The notes beneath the pieces were generated by a model, which saw nothing but the letters and a program-made list of their open reading frames with translations, ran no database searches and had not been told where the DNA came from. Below, one piece after another: positions 1-5,784 of a stretch of 7,268 nt of DNA (position 1 is its first letter; the number at the start of each line of letters is the position of its first letter). Position numbers and translations under genes: made by a program. The stretch lies in NCBI GenBank assembly GCA_947565475.1, contig CANOGI010000110.1:1-7268 (forward strand), written 5' to 3'. This DNA comes from an uncultured Eubacteriaceae bacterium. GTDB taxonomy: Bacteria; Bacillota; Clostridia; Lachnospirales; CAG-274.

Positions 1-132
1 GACGCGGAGATAATTTTAGATTATGTTTTAAAATACGATGATAGAGACACATCTTTATATGATATGGACAAAAACAATATTATTGACGCGAGAGACGTCG
101 CTTTAGCGCTTAAAAAGGCATTGGAAAATTAA
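1..132 (+). CDS. C-terminal fragment of a dockerin type I domain protein (5' end outside window)
   Basis: Frame 1 is open from the window edge to TAA at 130-132 and gives the last 43 residues of a protein. The segment DMDKNNIIDARDVALALKK matches the calcium-binding loop plus helix of a dockerin type I repeat (D-x-D-x-N-x-x-I-x-x-x-D followed by V/A-L-hydrophobic-K/R). The preceding AEIILDYVLKY looks like the end of the first repeat's helix, so this would be the second of the usual two repeats. Dockerins bind cohesin modules and attach secreted enzymes or other proteins to cellulosome-like scaffolds or the cell surface. That is family knowledge; the catalytic or binding part of this protein is not in the window, so its activity cannot be named. 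The protein ends four residues after the repeat, which fits the usual C-terminal place of dockerins. The hairpin downstream suggests it ends its own transcript. Confidence 0.75.
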   Translation, partial: DAEIILDYVLKYDDRDTSLYDMDKNNIIDARDVALALKKALEN

Positions 133-160
133 CTTACTATAACTCTAATATACATCAAAA

Positions 161-198
161 GAAAATATCCCCTAAGTTATCGCTTGGGGGATATTTTC
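161..198 (+). terminator. Strong hairpin terminator after the dockerin gene
   Basis: The arms at 161-176 (GAAAATATCCCCTAAG) and 183-198 pair over 16 bp with a single T-G wobble and a six-base loop. The stem has a GC-rich core and A/T-rich base, and A-T pairing continues two more positions outward. The T tail on the + strand is short (TTTTCTT, then CCC), so this is not a textbook T-run terminator. Its position 28 bp after the dockerin stop and 27 bp before the next promoter makes a terminator the best reading. Confidence 0.8.
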
Positions 199-224
199 TT
201 CCCTAAAATTTCTATAATTGTATA

Positions 225-253
225 TTGACTTTATAAAATTTTAGTGGTAAAAT
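225..253 (+). promoter_or_regulatory. Sigma-A type promoter of the tetR-efflux operon
   Basis: TTGACT at 225-230 (-35) and TAAAAT at 248-253 (-10) are separated by exactly 17 bp. TG at 245-246, one base before the -10, gives an extended -10 element. Transcription should start near 260, leaving a leader of about 60 nt before the tetR ATG at 320. It is the only good promoter seen upstream of the three-gene operon. Confidence 0.75.
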
Positions 254-268
254 AAAATCATAAAATTT

Positions 269-286
269 ACTGACCGGTCGGTTAGT
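269..286. promoter_or_regulatory. Palindromic TetR-family operator
   Basis: The 18-bp sequence ACTgACCGgtCGGTtAGT is an imperfect palindrome with seven of nine positions matching in each half. The ACCG-nn-CGGT core is typical of operators bound by TetR-family repressors. It lies about 9-27 bp downstream of the predicted transcription start, where a bound dimer would block RNA polymerase, and 34 bp before the start of a tetR-family gene. Autorepression of the whole operon follows by inference. Its GC-rich core stands out from the very AT-rich spacer around it. Confidence 0.75.
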
Positions 287-319
287 TTTTGCTTTAATAT
301 GAGGAGAGTGATAATTTTT

Positions 320-856
320 ATGGAAAAACCAAACAAAACGAAAAAAAAAATAATCGAGTGCGCCGAGAAACTTTTTTCCGAAAAAGGATATGACAAAACC
401 AGTATAGACGATATAACAAAACTGGCCGAAACCACAAAATCCCTGTTTTATTACTATTTTGAGACAAAAAAAGATATATTATACACTCTTATGAAAATAC
501 GCCTTGAGGACGCTGTGAAAACCCTCGCCGAAAAAAGAAAAAACAATAAATTGCCCGCCACAAAAGAAGACTTGTATAAAAACTGTATAAACTTAATTAA
601 AGAAAATGAGAGTATTTTTAAAATAGCCATATTTGAGTTTTTAAAAACAAACGGCTGCGTAAATATAATTACGGAACTGCCTAAAGAACTTTTTGAGGAG
701 GTAAAAGACGTATTTGAATTTACGGAAAAAGAACAGCTTAAACTTATTCTAACTATGATAAAAATTACAATTTTCCATGTACTTCGTAAAAGTATGTGTG
801 AGAAATTTAATATGGAGGAATGTGAGTTTGAAAAAATGTATATGGAGGAAATTTAA
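320..856 (+). CDS. TetR/AcrR-family transcriptional repressor
   Basis: This 178-residue protein is a DNA-binding repressor, probably sensing a substrate of the pump encoded next to it. The N-terminus has the typical TetR order: a first helix (IIECAEKLFSEKGYDKTSI, about residues 11-29), then a helix-turn-helix (about 28-47, DDITKLAETTKSLFYYYF) and the conserved F-x-x-K-K-D-I-L start of helix 4. The C-terminal ligand-binding and dimer domain (about 55-178) is, as usual, not conserved enough to suggest a ligand. An in-frame ATG at 299 has no Shine-Dalgarno site and would add seven residues; ATG 320 is preceded by GAGGAG at 301-306, though the 13-nt gap is long. The gene lies just downstream of a palindromic operator and ends 1 bp before the adaptor gene. 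Its last codons contain the adaptor's ribosome binding site, so the two are probably translationally coupled. The family call is firm; the inducer is unknown. Confidence 0.9.
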   Translation: MEKPNKTKKKIIECAEKLFSEKGYDKTSIDDITKLAETTKSLFYYYFETKKDILYTLMKIRLEDAVKTLAEKRKNNKLPATKEDLYKNCINLIKENESIFKIAIFEFLKTNGCVNIITELPKELFEEVKDVFEFTEKEQLKLILTMIKITIFHVLRKSMCEKFNMEECEFEKMYMEEI

Positions 857-860
857 AATG
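811..860 (+). promoter_or_regulatory. Duplicated ribosome binding sites ahead of the adaptor gene
   Basis: TATGGAGGAA occurs twice, at 811-820 and 841-850, exactly 30 bp apart inside the end of tetR. Each GGAGGAA is followed after 7 nt by a possible start in the adaptor frame: TTG at 828-830 and ATG at 858-860. The ATG is the more likely main start, because ATG initiates better than TTG and gives a compact lipoprotein signal. The TTG start would add ten residues (MKKCIWRKFK) in front of the same signal peptide. Confidence 0.6.
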
Positions 861-2258
861 AGATTAAAAAACAAATATCTTTTATGTTTTTCATTCTGTT
901 TTATATTGCTGTTAAGCGGCTGTAAAGAAGAACCCGTAAAAAACGAGGAAATAACAACCGTAAAGCCTTTTACCGTCTCAGTAAAAAATTATGAGAACAG
1001 CGTGTCTTATTCCGGATACGCCGCCGCCGACGAGCTTAAACGTTTTAGCTTTGAACTCTCCGGAAAAATCAATAAAGTTCTTGTGGAAAAAGGAGATATA
1101 GTAAAAGCCGGACAAATTATAGCCACTCTTGACACTCAAACTATACAAATGGCTATAAATAACGCTAAGCAGAATATAGCTCTCGCTCAAAACAAAATCT
1201 CGCAGATAGACAGTTCCATAAATGAGATAAACATAGGAATTGAGGCGGAAAATCTTACCCTTAAAAAAGTACGTACAGGAATTGACGCTGAAAAAATATC
1301 TCTTCAGAAAACAAAAGAAACATATACTTCCTCAATAAACAAAATACAGCTTAAATATGACAACGCCAAAGAGACTTTTGAAAATACACTTACACTTTAC
1401 AATAGAGGGGTATGCGATAAAACTACATACGATAACGCCAAACTTGCCCTTGACACGGTAACAGAGGAACTTGAGAACACAAAACAGACTATGGAAAAAG
1501 ACGTAAATCTTCAGGAAAAGCAAATAGAAAACCTTGAGAACGATTATTCCTTGCAGGAGACCAAAATAAAAGATATGGAAAACAAGCTCGAACAAGCCAA
1601 TATACAAAAACAGGCGGCGCAAATTTCCGTAAATCAGGCAAAAATATCTCTTGATGAAAACACGAAATATCTTTCCGACTCCTCATTAAAATCAACAATA
1701 GACGGATATGTTGTGGAAACACCTATGAAGTCAGGTGAGGTAACAAGCGCGGGAACTCCCGTTGTCGTTGTAAAAAGCGGGAATGAGGTTGTAAACGTTT
1801 CCGTGCCCACTGAGGATTACGGAAAATTCAGCGTGGGAATGGAAGCGAGACTCTCTCAGGATGATAAGGAAATATACGGTAAAATAACTTCTATAGACCT
1901 TTATCCTGATGAAACCACAAGAACTTATAACATAAAAATAACCCCGTCAGAAAACAACCTGTTTGCCCTCGGAAGTCTTATAAATGTCACAATCTCGCTT
2001 GATAAGGAAACTTCCGTGTTTATCCCTATAAACAGTATAGTAAATATAAACGGCATAGACTATGTATATTGTGTAACGACAAATGAAACCGGCGATACAG
2101 TGGTAAAAAGCAAAGAAATAAAAATCAAAAACGCCGACGGGGAGAATGTTTGTATAGAGGGTCTTGAAAGCGGCACAAAAATTGTCGCCGATGAGGTGAA
2201 AAACCTGCGCGAGAATCAAAAGGTCAATGTAAAAGAGGGTGAATCCGTTGAAAAATAA
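858..2258 (+). CDS. RND efflux adaptor (membrane fusion protein), lipoprotein with long alpha-hairpin
   Basis: This 466-residue HlyD/AcrA-type adaptor would be anchored outside the membrane and assemble with the RND pump encoded next. Residues 1-22 form a lipoprotein signal peptide with lipobox LSGC, so Cys22 should be lipidated. The first half of the lipoyl-like domain lies at about 58-92 (LSGKINKVLVEKGDIVKAGQ) and the second at about 277-305 (IDGYVVETPMKSGEVTSAGT). Between them is a coiled-coil hairpin of about 180 residues with its tip near LYNRGVCD (180-187). A beta-barrel (about 311-381) and a membrane-proximal domain (about 386-461) follow. The hairpin is much longer than the roughly 75 residues of AcrA. 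Each arm carries a 14-residue tandem repeat, at 127-154 and 218-245. ATG 858 has GGAGGAA at a 7-nt spacing; a TTG start at 828 is possible. The 3' end overlaps the pump gene by 11 bp. The adaptor class is firm; the substrate is unknown. Confidence 0.9.
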   Translation: MRLKNKYLLCFSFCFILLLSGCKEEPVKNEEITTVKPFTVSVKNYENSVSYSGYAAADELKRFSFELSGKINKVLVEKGDIVKAGQIIATLDTQTIQMAINNAKQNIALAQNKISQIDSSINEINIGIEAENLTLKKVRTGIDAEKISLQKTKETYTSSINKIQLKYDNAKETFENTLTLYNRGVCDKTTYDNAKLALDTVTEELENTKQTMEKDVNLQEKQIENLENDYSLQETKIKDMENKLEQANIQKQAAQISVNQAKISLDENTKYLSDSSLKSTIDGYVVETPMKSGEVTSAGTPVVVVKSGNEVVNVSVPTEDYGKFSVGMEARLSQDDKEIYGKITSIDLYPDETTRTYNIKITPSENNLFALGSLINVTISLDKETSVFIPINSIVNINGIDYVYCVTTNETGDTVVKSKEIKIKNADGENVCIEGLESGTKIVADEVKNLRENQKVNVKEGESVEK

Positions 2259-5200
2259 AGGATTAATATATAATCTTATATTAAAGAGAAAAGCTTCTCT
2301 CGCGATAGTAATAATTCTTTTTATAATAGGCGGAATATGCTTCAATATAACGCCTAAACAACAGTATCCTGTAATAGAACTGCCTATGGTAATTATAACC
2401 ACAGTCTATCCCGGGGCCTCCCCGTCAGATATGGAAGAACTCGTAACATCAAAAATAGAGGATGAGTGTATGGAGGCGGAGGGCTTTGAGAATGTAAAAA
2501 GCGACTCATACAACGGAATAAGCGTGGTGAAAGTATCCTTCATAAAAGACCTAAGCTCTGAGGAATTACAGGATAAAATGGATAAACTCAGAACAAAGAT
2601 AAACGCCCTTAAAGAAAACGAGCTTCCAAGCGGAATAACAAGCCTTACGTATAACGACAACGCTTTTGAGACCTGCGGGCTTATTCTTTCTTTCACCGGA
2701 GAAAGCAAAACTAATGAGGAACTTACGCAGAGAGCGGAATCCTTAAAAGACGTATTGTCAGGCACAGAGGGAGTCGTTCGTACAGAGGTTGAGGGAGAGC
2801 GTAAACCTCAAATAAAAGTAACCGTAAATTCCTCAAAATTAAGCCATATCCCCGTATCTCTTTCCGAACTCTCAAATATAATAGCGTATCAAAACTCCAC
2901 TGTTCCTGTTGGAACAATCGAATTTGACAATAATGAGATGTATATAAACTCTTCCGGAAAACTTTCCGATATAGAGGAAATAAAAGATATTATAATATAC
3001 ATAAATAAAGAAACGGGAGCGGTCGTAAAACTTAGGGATATAGCCGACATAACACAGGAGAATGACAAAGACGCCAAAAGCTACTCCTATAACGGTGATG
3101 AGGCTGTTATATTAAGCGTGTTTTTTGATAAAAACGAGAATATTTTAGAAACAGGAAAAACTGTTCTTGATATGGTAGATGAATATAAAAGCTCTATTCC
3201 TGACGATATAAAAATAAATAATATAGTTTATCTCGCCGACGACGTAAATAATTCCATAAACGATTTTATAGTAAATCTTATAGAAAGCGTCGTTATAGTT
3301 CTTATAGTTATAATGATTGGTATGAGTATAATAAATGGAAGTATAGTCGCTTTTGTGATTCCCCTTACAATGTTTCTCACATTTATAGCTATGGTTATTT
3401 TCGATATAGACGTACAGTTTGTATCTCTCGCCTCATTGATAATAGCGCTTGGCATGCTTGTTGATAACGCCATAGTCGTAAGCGACGCTATACAAGTCAG
3501 AATAGACAACGATGAGGATAAACTTTCCGCCTGTGTAAACGGAACAAAAGAAGTCGCCCTGCCCGTTTTCTCATCAATGCTTACAACGGTGGCTATCTTC
3601 TGCGTATTTTATATGCTTCCGGGTAATATGCGGAGATTTGTGTTCAGTCTCCCGACAATAGTAATATCCGCCCTTATATTCTCATATTTAGTGTCGATGC
3701 TTGTAACGCCTATAATGTGCTATATGCTTATGAAAAAATCAAAAGTGAAAAAACAGAGAAAACAGCTTATAAGAGGATTTTTTTCCATTCTTCTGCGGTT
3801 TTGCCTGAGATTCCGCCTTTTGACAATAATAATATCCGTCCTGTGTGTGGCGTCAAGCGTATATTTTCTTACTAAGCTTGATATGGAGCTTGTTCCAAAC
3901 TCGGATAAAATGCTCCTTGACATAAACGTGGAAACTGATAATCTATATGACATACGAAAAACAGAAAAAGCCGTCGCCAAAATCGCCGACATAATAAAAA
4001 ACGAGGAAAATATAGAATATTATTTGTCAGCCTCCGGCGGAAGAATACCCAAATATGATTTTACCTCTATGCCGTCCACTGACTCAACAAATACAGGCAG
4101 TTTTGTGGTAAAATTAAAAAGCGTTGAAAATATGACAAAGGGGGATTACTGCCAATACCTTGAGAATAAATTAAAATCAGAGGTTTCCGAAAGAGTGACT
4201 GTTAAGGAAATAGGCATAATCCCAAAATCCAGCGAGCTTATTCAGTTTAATATATGCGGAGACGATACGGAAAACATAAATTCCACCGCCTTGCGGGCTG
4301 AAGAGTGGCTTAAAGAAATCGACGACGCCAAAAACGTATACGCCGACACAAAAGTAAAAACCTATAATTACTATATTGATTTAAAAAATGATTCTCTTAA
4401 CTCAGCGGGACTTACAAAAGGTGAGGTTCAAAACGAGCTTAATATAGCTATGATGGGCAGAACCGTCACAAATTTCAGAAAAAACAGCAAGGAATACCCG
4501 ATTATCTTAAAAACGGATACAACTAATATAAATGATTTAAAAAATCTTGAGATAAAGTCCTCAAGAACAAATGGAAAATATAAACTGTCACAGGTTGCTG
4601 ACATAACTTATACGGCGGATTATAACAAAATATCCCATTATAACGGGCAAAAATGTATAACTGTAACAGCTCTTCCCAACACGGGAAAAAGCGCCGTTGA
4701 GATACAAAACGCTGTAAAAAGAAAATTAGATTCCGCTGACTTTAAAAACGTGACAATATCTTATGAGGGCGACAGCGATATGTTCAGACAGGTTATATCA
4801 TCTCTAAGCGTAGGGGCGGTTTTAGGAATAATGGCGATTTTCCTTATACTTTACCTGCAATTTTACTCAGTAATCAGAAGTATAATAATTTTTGTGACAA
4901 TTCCTTTCGCCCTTATAGGGTCTTCCATCGGCTTATACCTTTTCGGAGAGAACCTCTCTATGTTCGCCATACTCGGTATAATAAGCCTTATAGGTGTCGT
5001 TGTAAACAACGCCATAGTACTCGTCGATTATATGGATAACGAGCTTAAACGGGGAATATCCTCTATGGAAGCCTGTAAAACGGCTGTTGATAAACGTTTC
5101 CGCCCAATAATATTAAGCACCTCAACAACAATTTTAGGGCTCATCCCCCTTGCCTTTTCAGGAAACATTCTTTTTAGAGGTCTCGCTATAGCTTTTATGT

Positions 5201-5289
5201 GCGGCTTGTCAGTTTCCCTGTTTTTTACACTTATTGTAATTCCTGTAATCTACAGTATATTGGTTAAAAAACTTCCTAAAACCACATAG
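2248..5289 (+). CDS. RND-family efflux pump, HAE/SwrC-like inner-membrane transporter
   Basis: This 1013-residue protein has the full RND layout: TM1 (about 18-35), a large extracytoplasmic loop (about 36-338), TM2-6 (about 342-495), TM7 (about 522-542), a second large loop (about 545-848) and TM8-12 (about 852-1005). The two halves are related, as in all RND pumps. TM4 carries GMLVDNAIVV (Asp406-Asn407) and TM10 carries GVVVNNAIVLVDY (Asn920-Asn921). AcrB has Asp-Asp and Lys at these places; the form seen here resembles SwrC-type pumps of Firmicutes. It should export hydrophobic or amphiphilic compounds by proton antiport, but no substrate can be read from sequence. I chose TTG 2248 because GAGGGTGA lies at a good distance before it. 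An in-frame GTG at 2239 would add only three residues and has no well-placed ribosome site, and later ATG codons would remove TM1. The 11-bp overlap with the adaptor gene implies coupled translation. Confidence 0.92.
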   Translation: MKNKGLIYNLILKRKASLAIVIILFIIGGICFNITPKQQYPVIELPMVIITTVYPGASPSDMEELVTSKIEDECMEAEGFENVKSDSYNGISVVKVSFIKDLSSEELQDKMDKLRTKINALKENELPSGITSLTYNDNAFETCGLILSFTGESKTNEELTQRAESLKDVLSGTEGVVRTEVEGERKPQIKVTVNSSKLSHIPVSLSELSNIIAYQNSTVPVGTIEFDNNEMYINSSGKLSDIEEIKDIIIYINKETGAVVKLRDIADITQENDKDAKSYSYNGDEAVILSVFFDKNENILETGKTVLDMVDEYKSSIPDDIKINNIVYLADDVNNSINDFIVNLIESVVIVLIVIMIGMSIINGSIVAFVIPLTMFLTFIAMVIFDIDVQFVSLASLIIALGMLVDNAIVVSDAIQVRIDNDEDKLSACVNGTKEVALPVFSSMLTTVAIFCVFYMLPGNMRRFVFSLPTIVISALIFSYLVSMLVTPIMCYMLMKKSKVKKQRKQLIRGFFSILLRFCLRFRLLTIIISVLCVASSVYFLTKLDMELVPNSDKMLLDINVETDNLYDIRKTEKAVAKIADIIKNEENIEYYLSASGGRIPKYDFTSMPSTDSTNTGSFVVKLKSVENMTKGDYCQYLENKLKSEVSERVTVKEIGIIPKSSELIQFNICGDDTENINSTALRAEEWLKEIDDAKNVYADTKVKTYNYYIDLKNDSLNSAGLTKGEVQNELNIAMMGRTVTNFRKNSKEYPIILKTDTTNINDLKNLEIKSSRTNGKYKLSQVADITYTADYNKISHYNGQKCITVTALPNTGKSAVEIQNAVKRKLDSADFKNVTISYEGDSDMFRQVISSLSVGAVLGIMAIFLILYLQFYSVIRSIIIFVTIPFALIGSSIGLYLFGENLSMFAILGIISLIGVVVNNAIVLVDYMDNELKRGISSMEACKTAVDKRFRPIILSTSTTILGLIPLAFSGNILFRGLAIAFMCGLSVSLFFTLIVIPVIYSILVKKLPKTT

Positions 5290-5355
5290 GAATAAATCTC
5301 AATATAGTGAACAAAATTTAAAAGAAGCAAAAAAATTATTTTATTCGTACAATCT

Positions 5356-5377
5356 GCGAATTGCTGACGCAATTCGC
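5356..5377. repeat. Perfect 9-bp hairpin with TGAC loop
   Basis: GCGAATTGC at 5356-5364 and GCAATTCGC at 5369-5377 pair perfectly around a four-base loop TGAC. No T-run follows on the + strand, so it is not a convincing intrinsic terminator. It lies 67 bp after the pump gene stop and could stabilise or end the operon transcript, or be part of the repeat element that follows. Confidence 0.6.
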
Positions 5378-5408
5378 TTATGGGTCAACGACGCTTATGC
5401 ACCCATAA
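5378..5408. repeat. Second hairpin abutting the first
   Basis: TTATGGGT at 5378-5385 pairs with ACCCATAA at 5401-5408 across a 15-base loop. The word CGCTTATG occurs at 5375-5382 and again in the loop at 5392-5399. This stem starts at the base directly after the preceding hairpin, so the two form a back-to-back double hairpin. Confidence 0.5.
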
Positions 5409-5425
5409 AATACTTTTTACACTTT

Positions 5426-5578
5426 TTATAGTCAAACCACTTGAAAATAAAGAAAAAAAGCGATATTAAATTTATTTTCGCGAAACAGTGGAAGGAGGGC
5501 CTATGCCAACTGACGATGACGCGAAAAAAGGATTTTGAACCACCGAACTTGTTCATTTTTCAAGTAGTTTGACTATAA
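5426..5578. repeat. MITE-like element bounded by 22-bp inverted repeats
   Basis: The left end TTATAGTCAAACCACTTG continues with AAAA (5426-5447). The right end, TTTTCAAGTAG then TTTGACTATAA (5557-5578), is its reverse complement with one mismatch. The 109-bp interior has further symmetry: TTTTCGCG at 5475-5482 against CGCGAAAA at 5520-5527, and the palindrome GAACTTGTTC at 5545-5554. It has no transposase gene and a size fitting a miniature inverted-repeat element or a large palindromic intergenic repeat. A TA dinucleotide lies just outside an inner form of the repeats (TAGTCAAAC at the left, GTTTGACTA at the right), which would suit a TA target duplication, but TA is too common here to prove it. 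Copy number cannot be seen from one window. Confidence 0.55.
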
Positions 5579-5660
5579 TCTATTGCGTATCTGAAAACTC
5601 TATAACTATTATTAAAACTGTATATAATTTTAATAATCTAAAAATTTTATATGACTTTAT

Positions 5661-5743
5661 AAAACTAAAATATCCAAAAAATTGTGGAAAATAAAAACAG
5701 TTCAATTTTATTTTCTTTAATTTTTTGGATATTTTTTAGTTTT
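5661..5743. terminator. Long AT-rich palindrome, probable bidirectional terminator
   Basis: The arm at 5661-5683 (AAAACTAAAATATCC, then AAAAAATT) is complementary to 5719-5743 over 23 bp, with two extra T bases in the 3' arm. Inside it, GAAAATAAAA (5687-5696) pairs perfectly with TTTTATTTTC (5706-5715) around a nine-base loop. The structure sits between the convergent pump operon and htpG, 42 bp after the htpG stop on the minus strand, and has T-runs in both directions. A two-way terminator is the natural reading. The low GC content makes it weaker than a classical one, and it could instead be an old palindromic repeat. Confidence 0.5.
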
Positions 5744-5784
5744 CATACACGCTCTAATGTAAGTCCAATGAAAATAACTTTCTA

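Larger units (their letters stand above)
5290..5784. other. Structured spacer between convergent genes, no protein gene recognised
   Basis: The 495 bp between the end of the pump gene and the end of htpG have no convincing protein gene. The spacer contains, in order, two small hairpins (5356-5408), a 153-bp element with terminal inverted repeats (5426-5578), an AT-rich stretch with nothing recognised (5579-5660) and a long palindrome (5661-5743). The base composition of 5350-5560 (several CG-rich words such as TTCGCG and GGAGGGCC) differs from the AT-rich flanks, which fits an inserted element. Confidence 0.7.

Noticed and set aside
299..319. Upstream ATG at 299 as the tetR start
   Set aside because: It has no ribosome site and would place the only GAGGAG (301-306) inside the gene; the added residues do not resemble TetR N-termini.
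1947..2402. Minus-strand open frame of 151 codons across the adaptor/pump junction
   Set aside because: It lies opposite two well-supported genes, has a hydrophobic low-complexity product typical of antisense reading of AT-rich genes, and has no ribosome site I would trust.
2406..2765. Minus-strand open frame of 119 codons inside the pump gene
   Set aside because: Ser/Leu-rich antisense shadow of a conserved RND coding sequence with no independent support.
5426..5578. CRISPR array or riboswitch in the spacer
   Set aside because: There are no regularly spaced direct repeats, and the element lies downstream of the operon rather than ahead of a gene on either strand.
5574..5579. TATAAT as a promoter -10 at the right end of the repeat element
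   Set aside because: No acceptable -35 lies 16-18 bp upstream and no gene follows on the + strand.
226..5663. The 13-bp word TGACTTTATAAAA shared by 226-238 and 5651-5663
   Set aside because: It is short and AT-rich, and the second copy has no matching promoter spacing or gene, so chance is enough to explain it.
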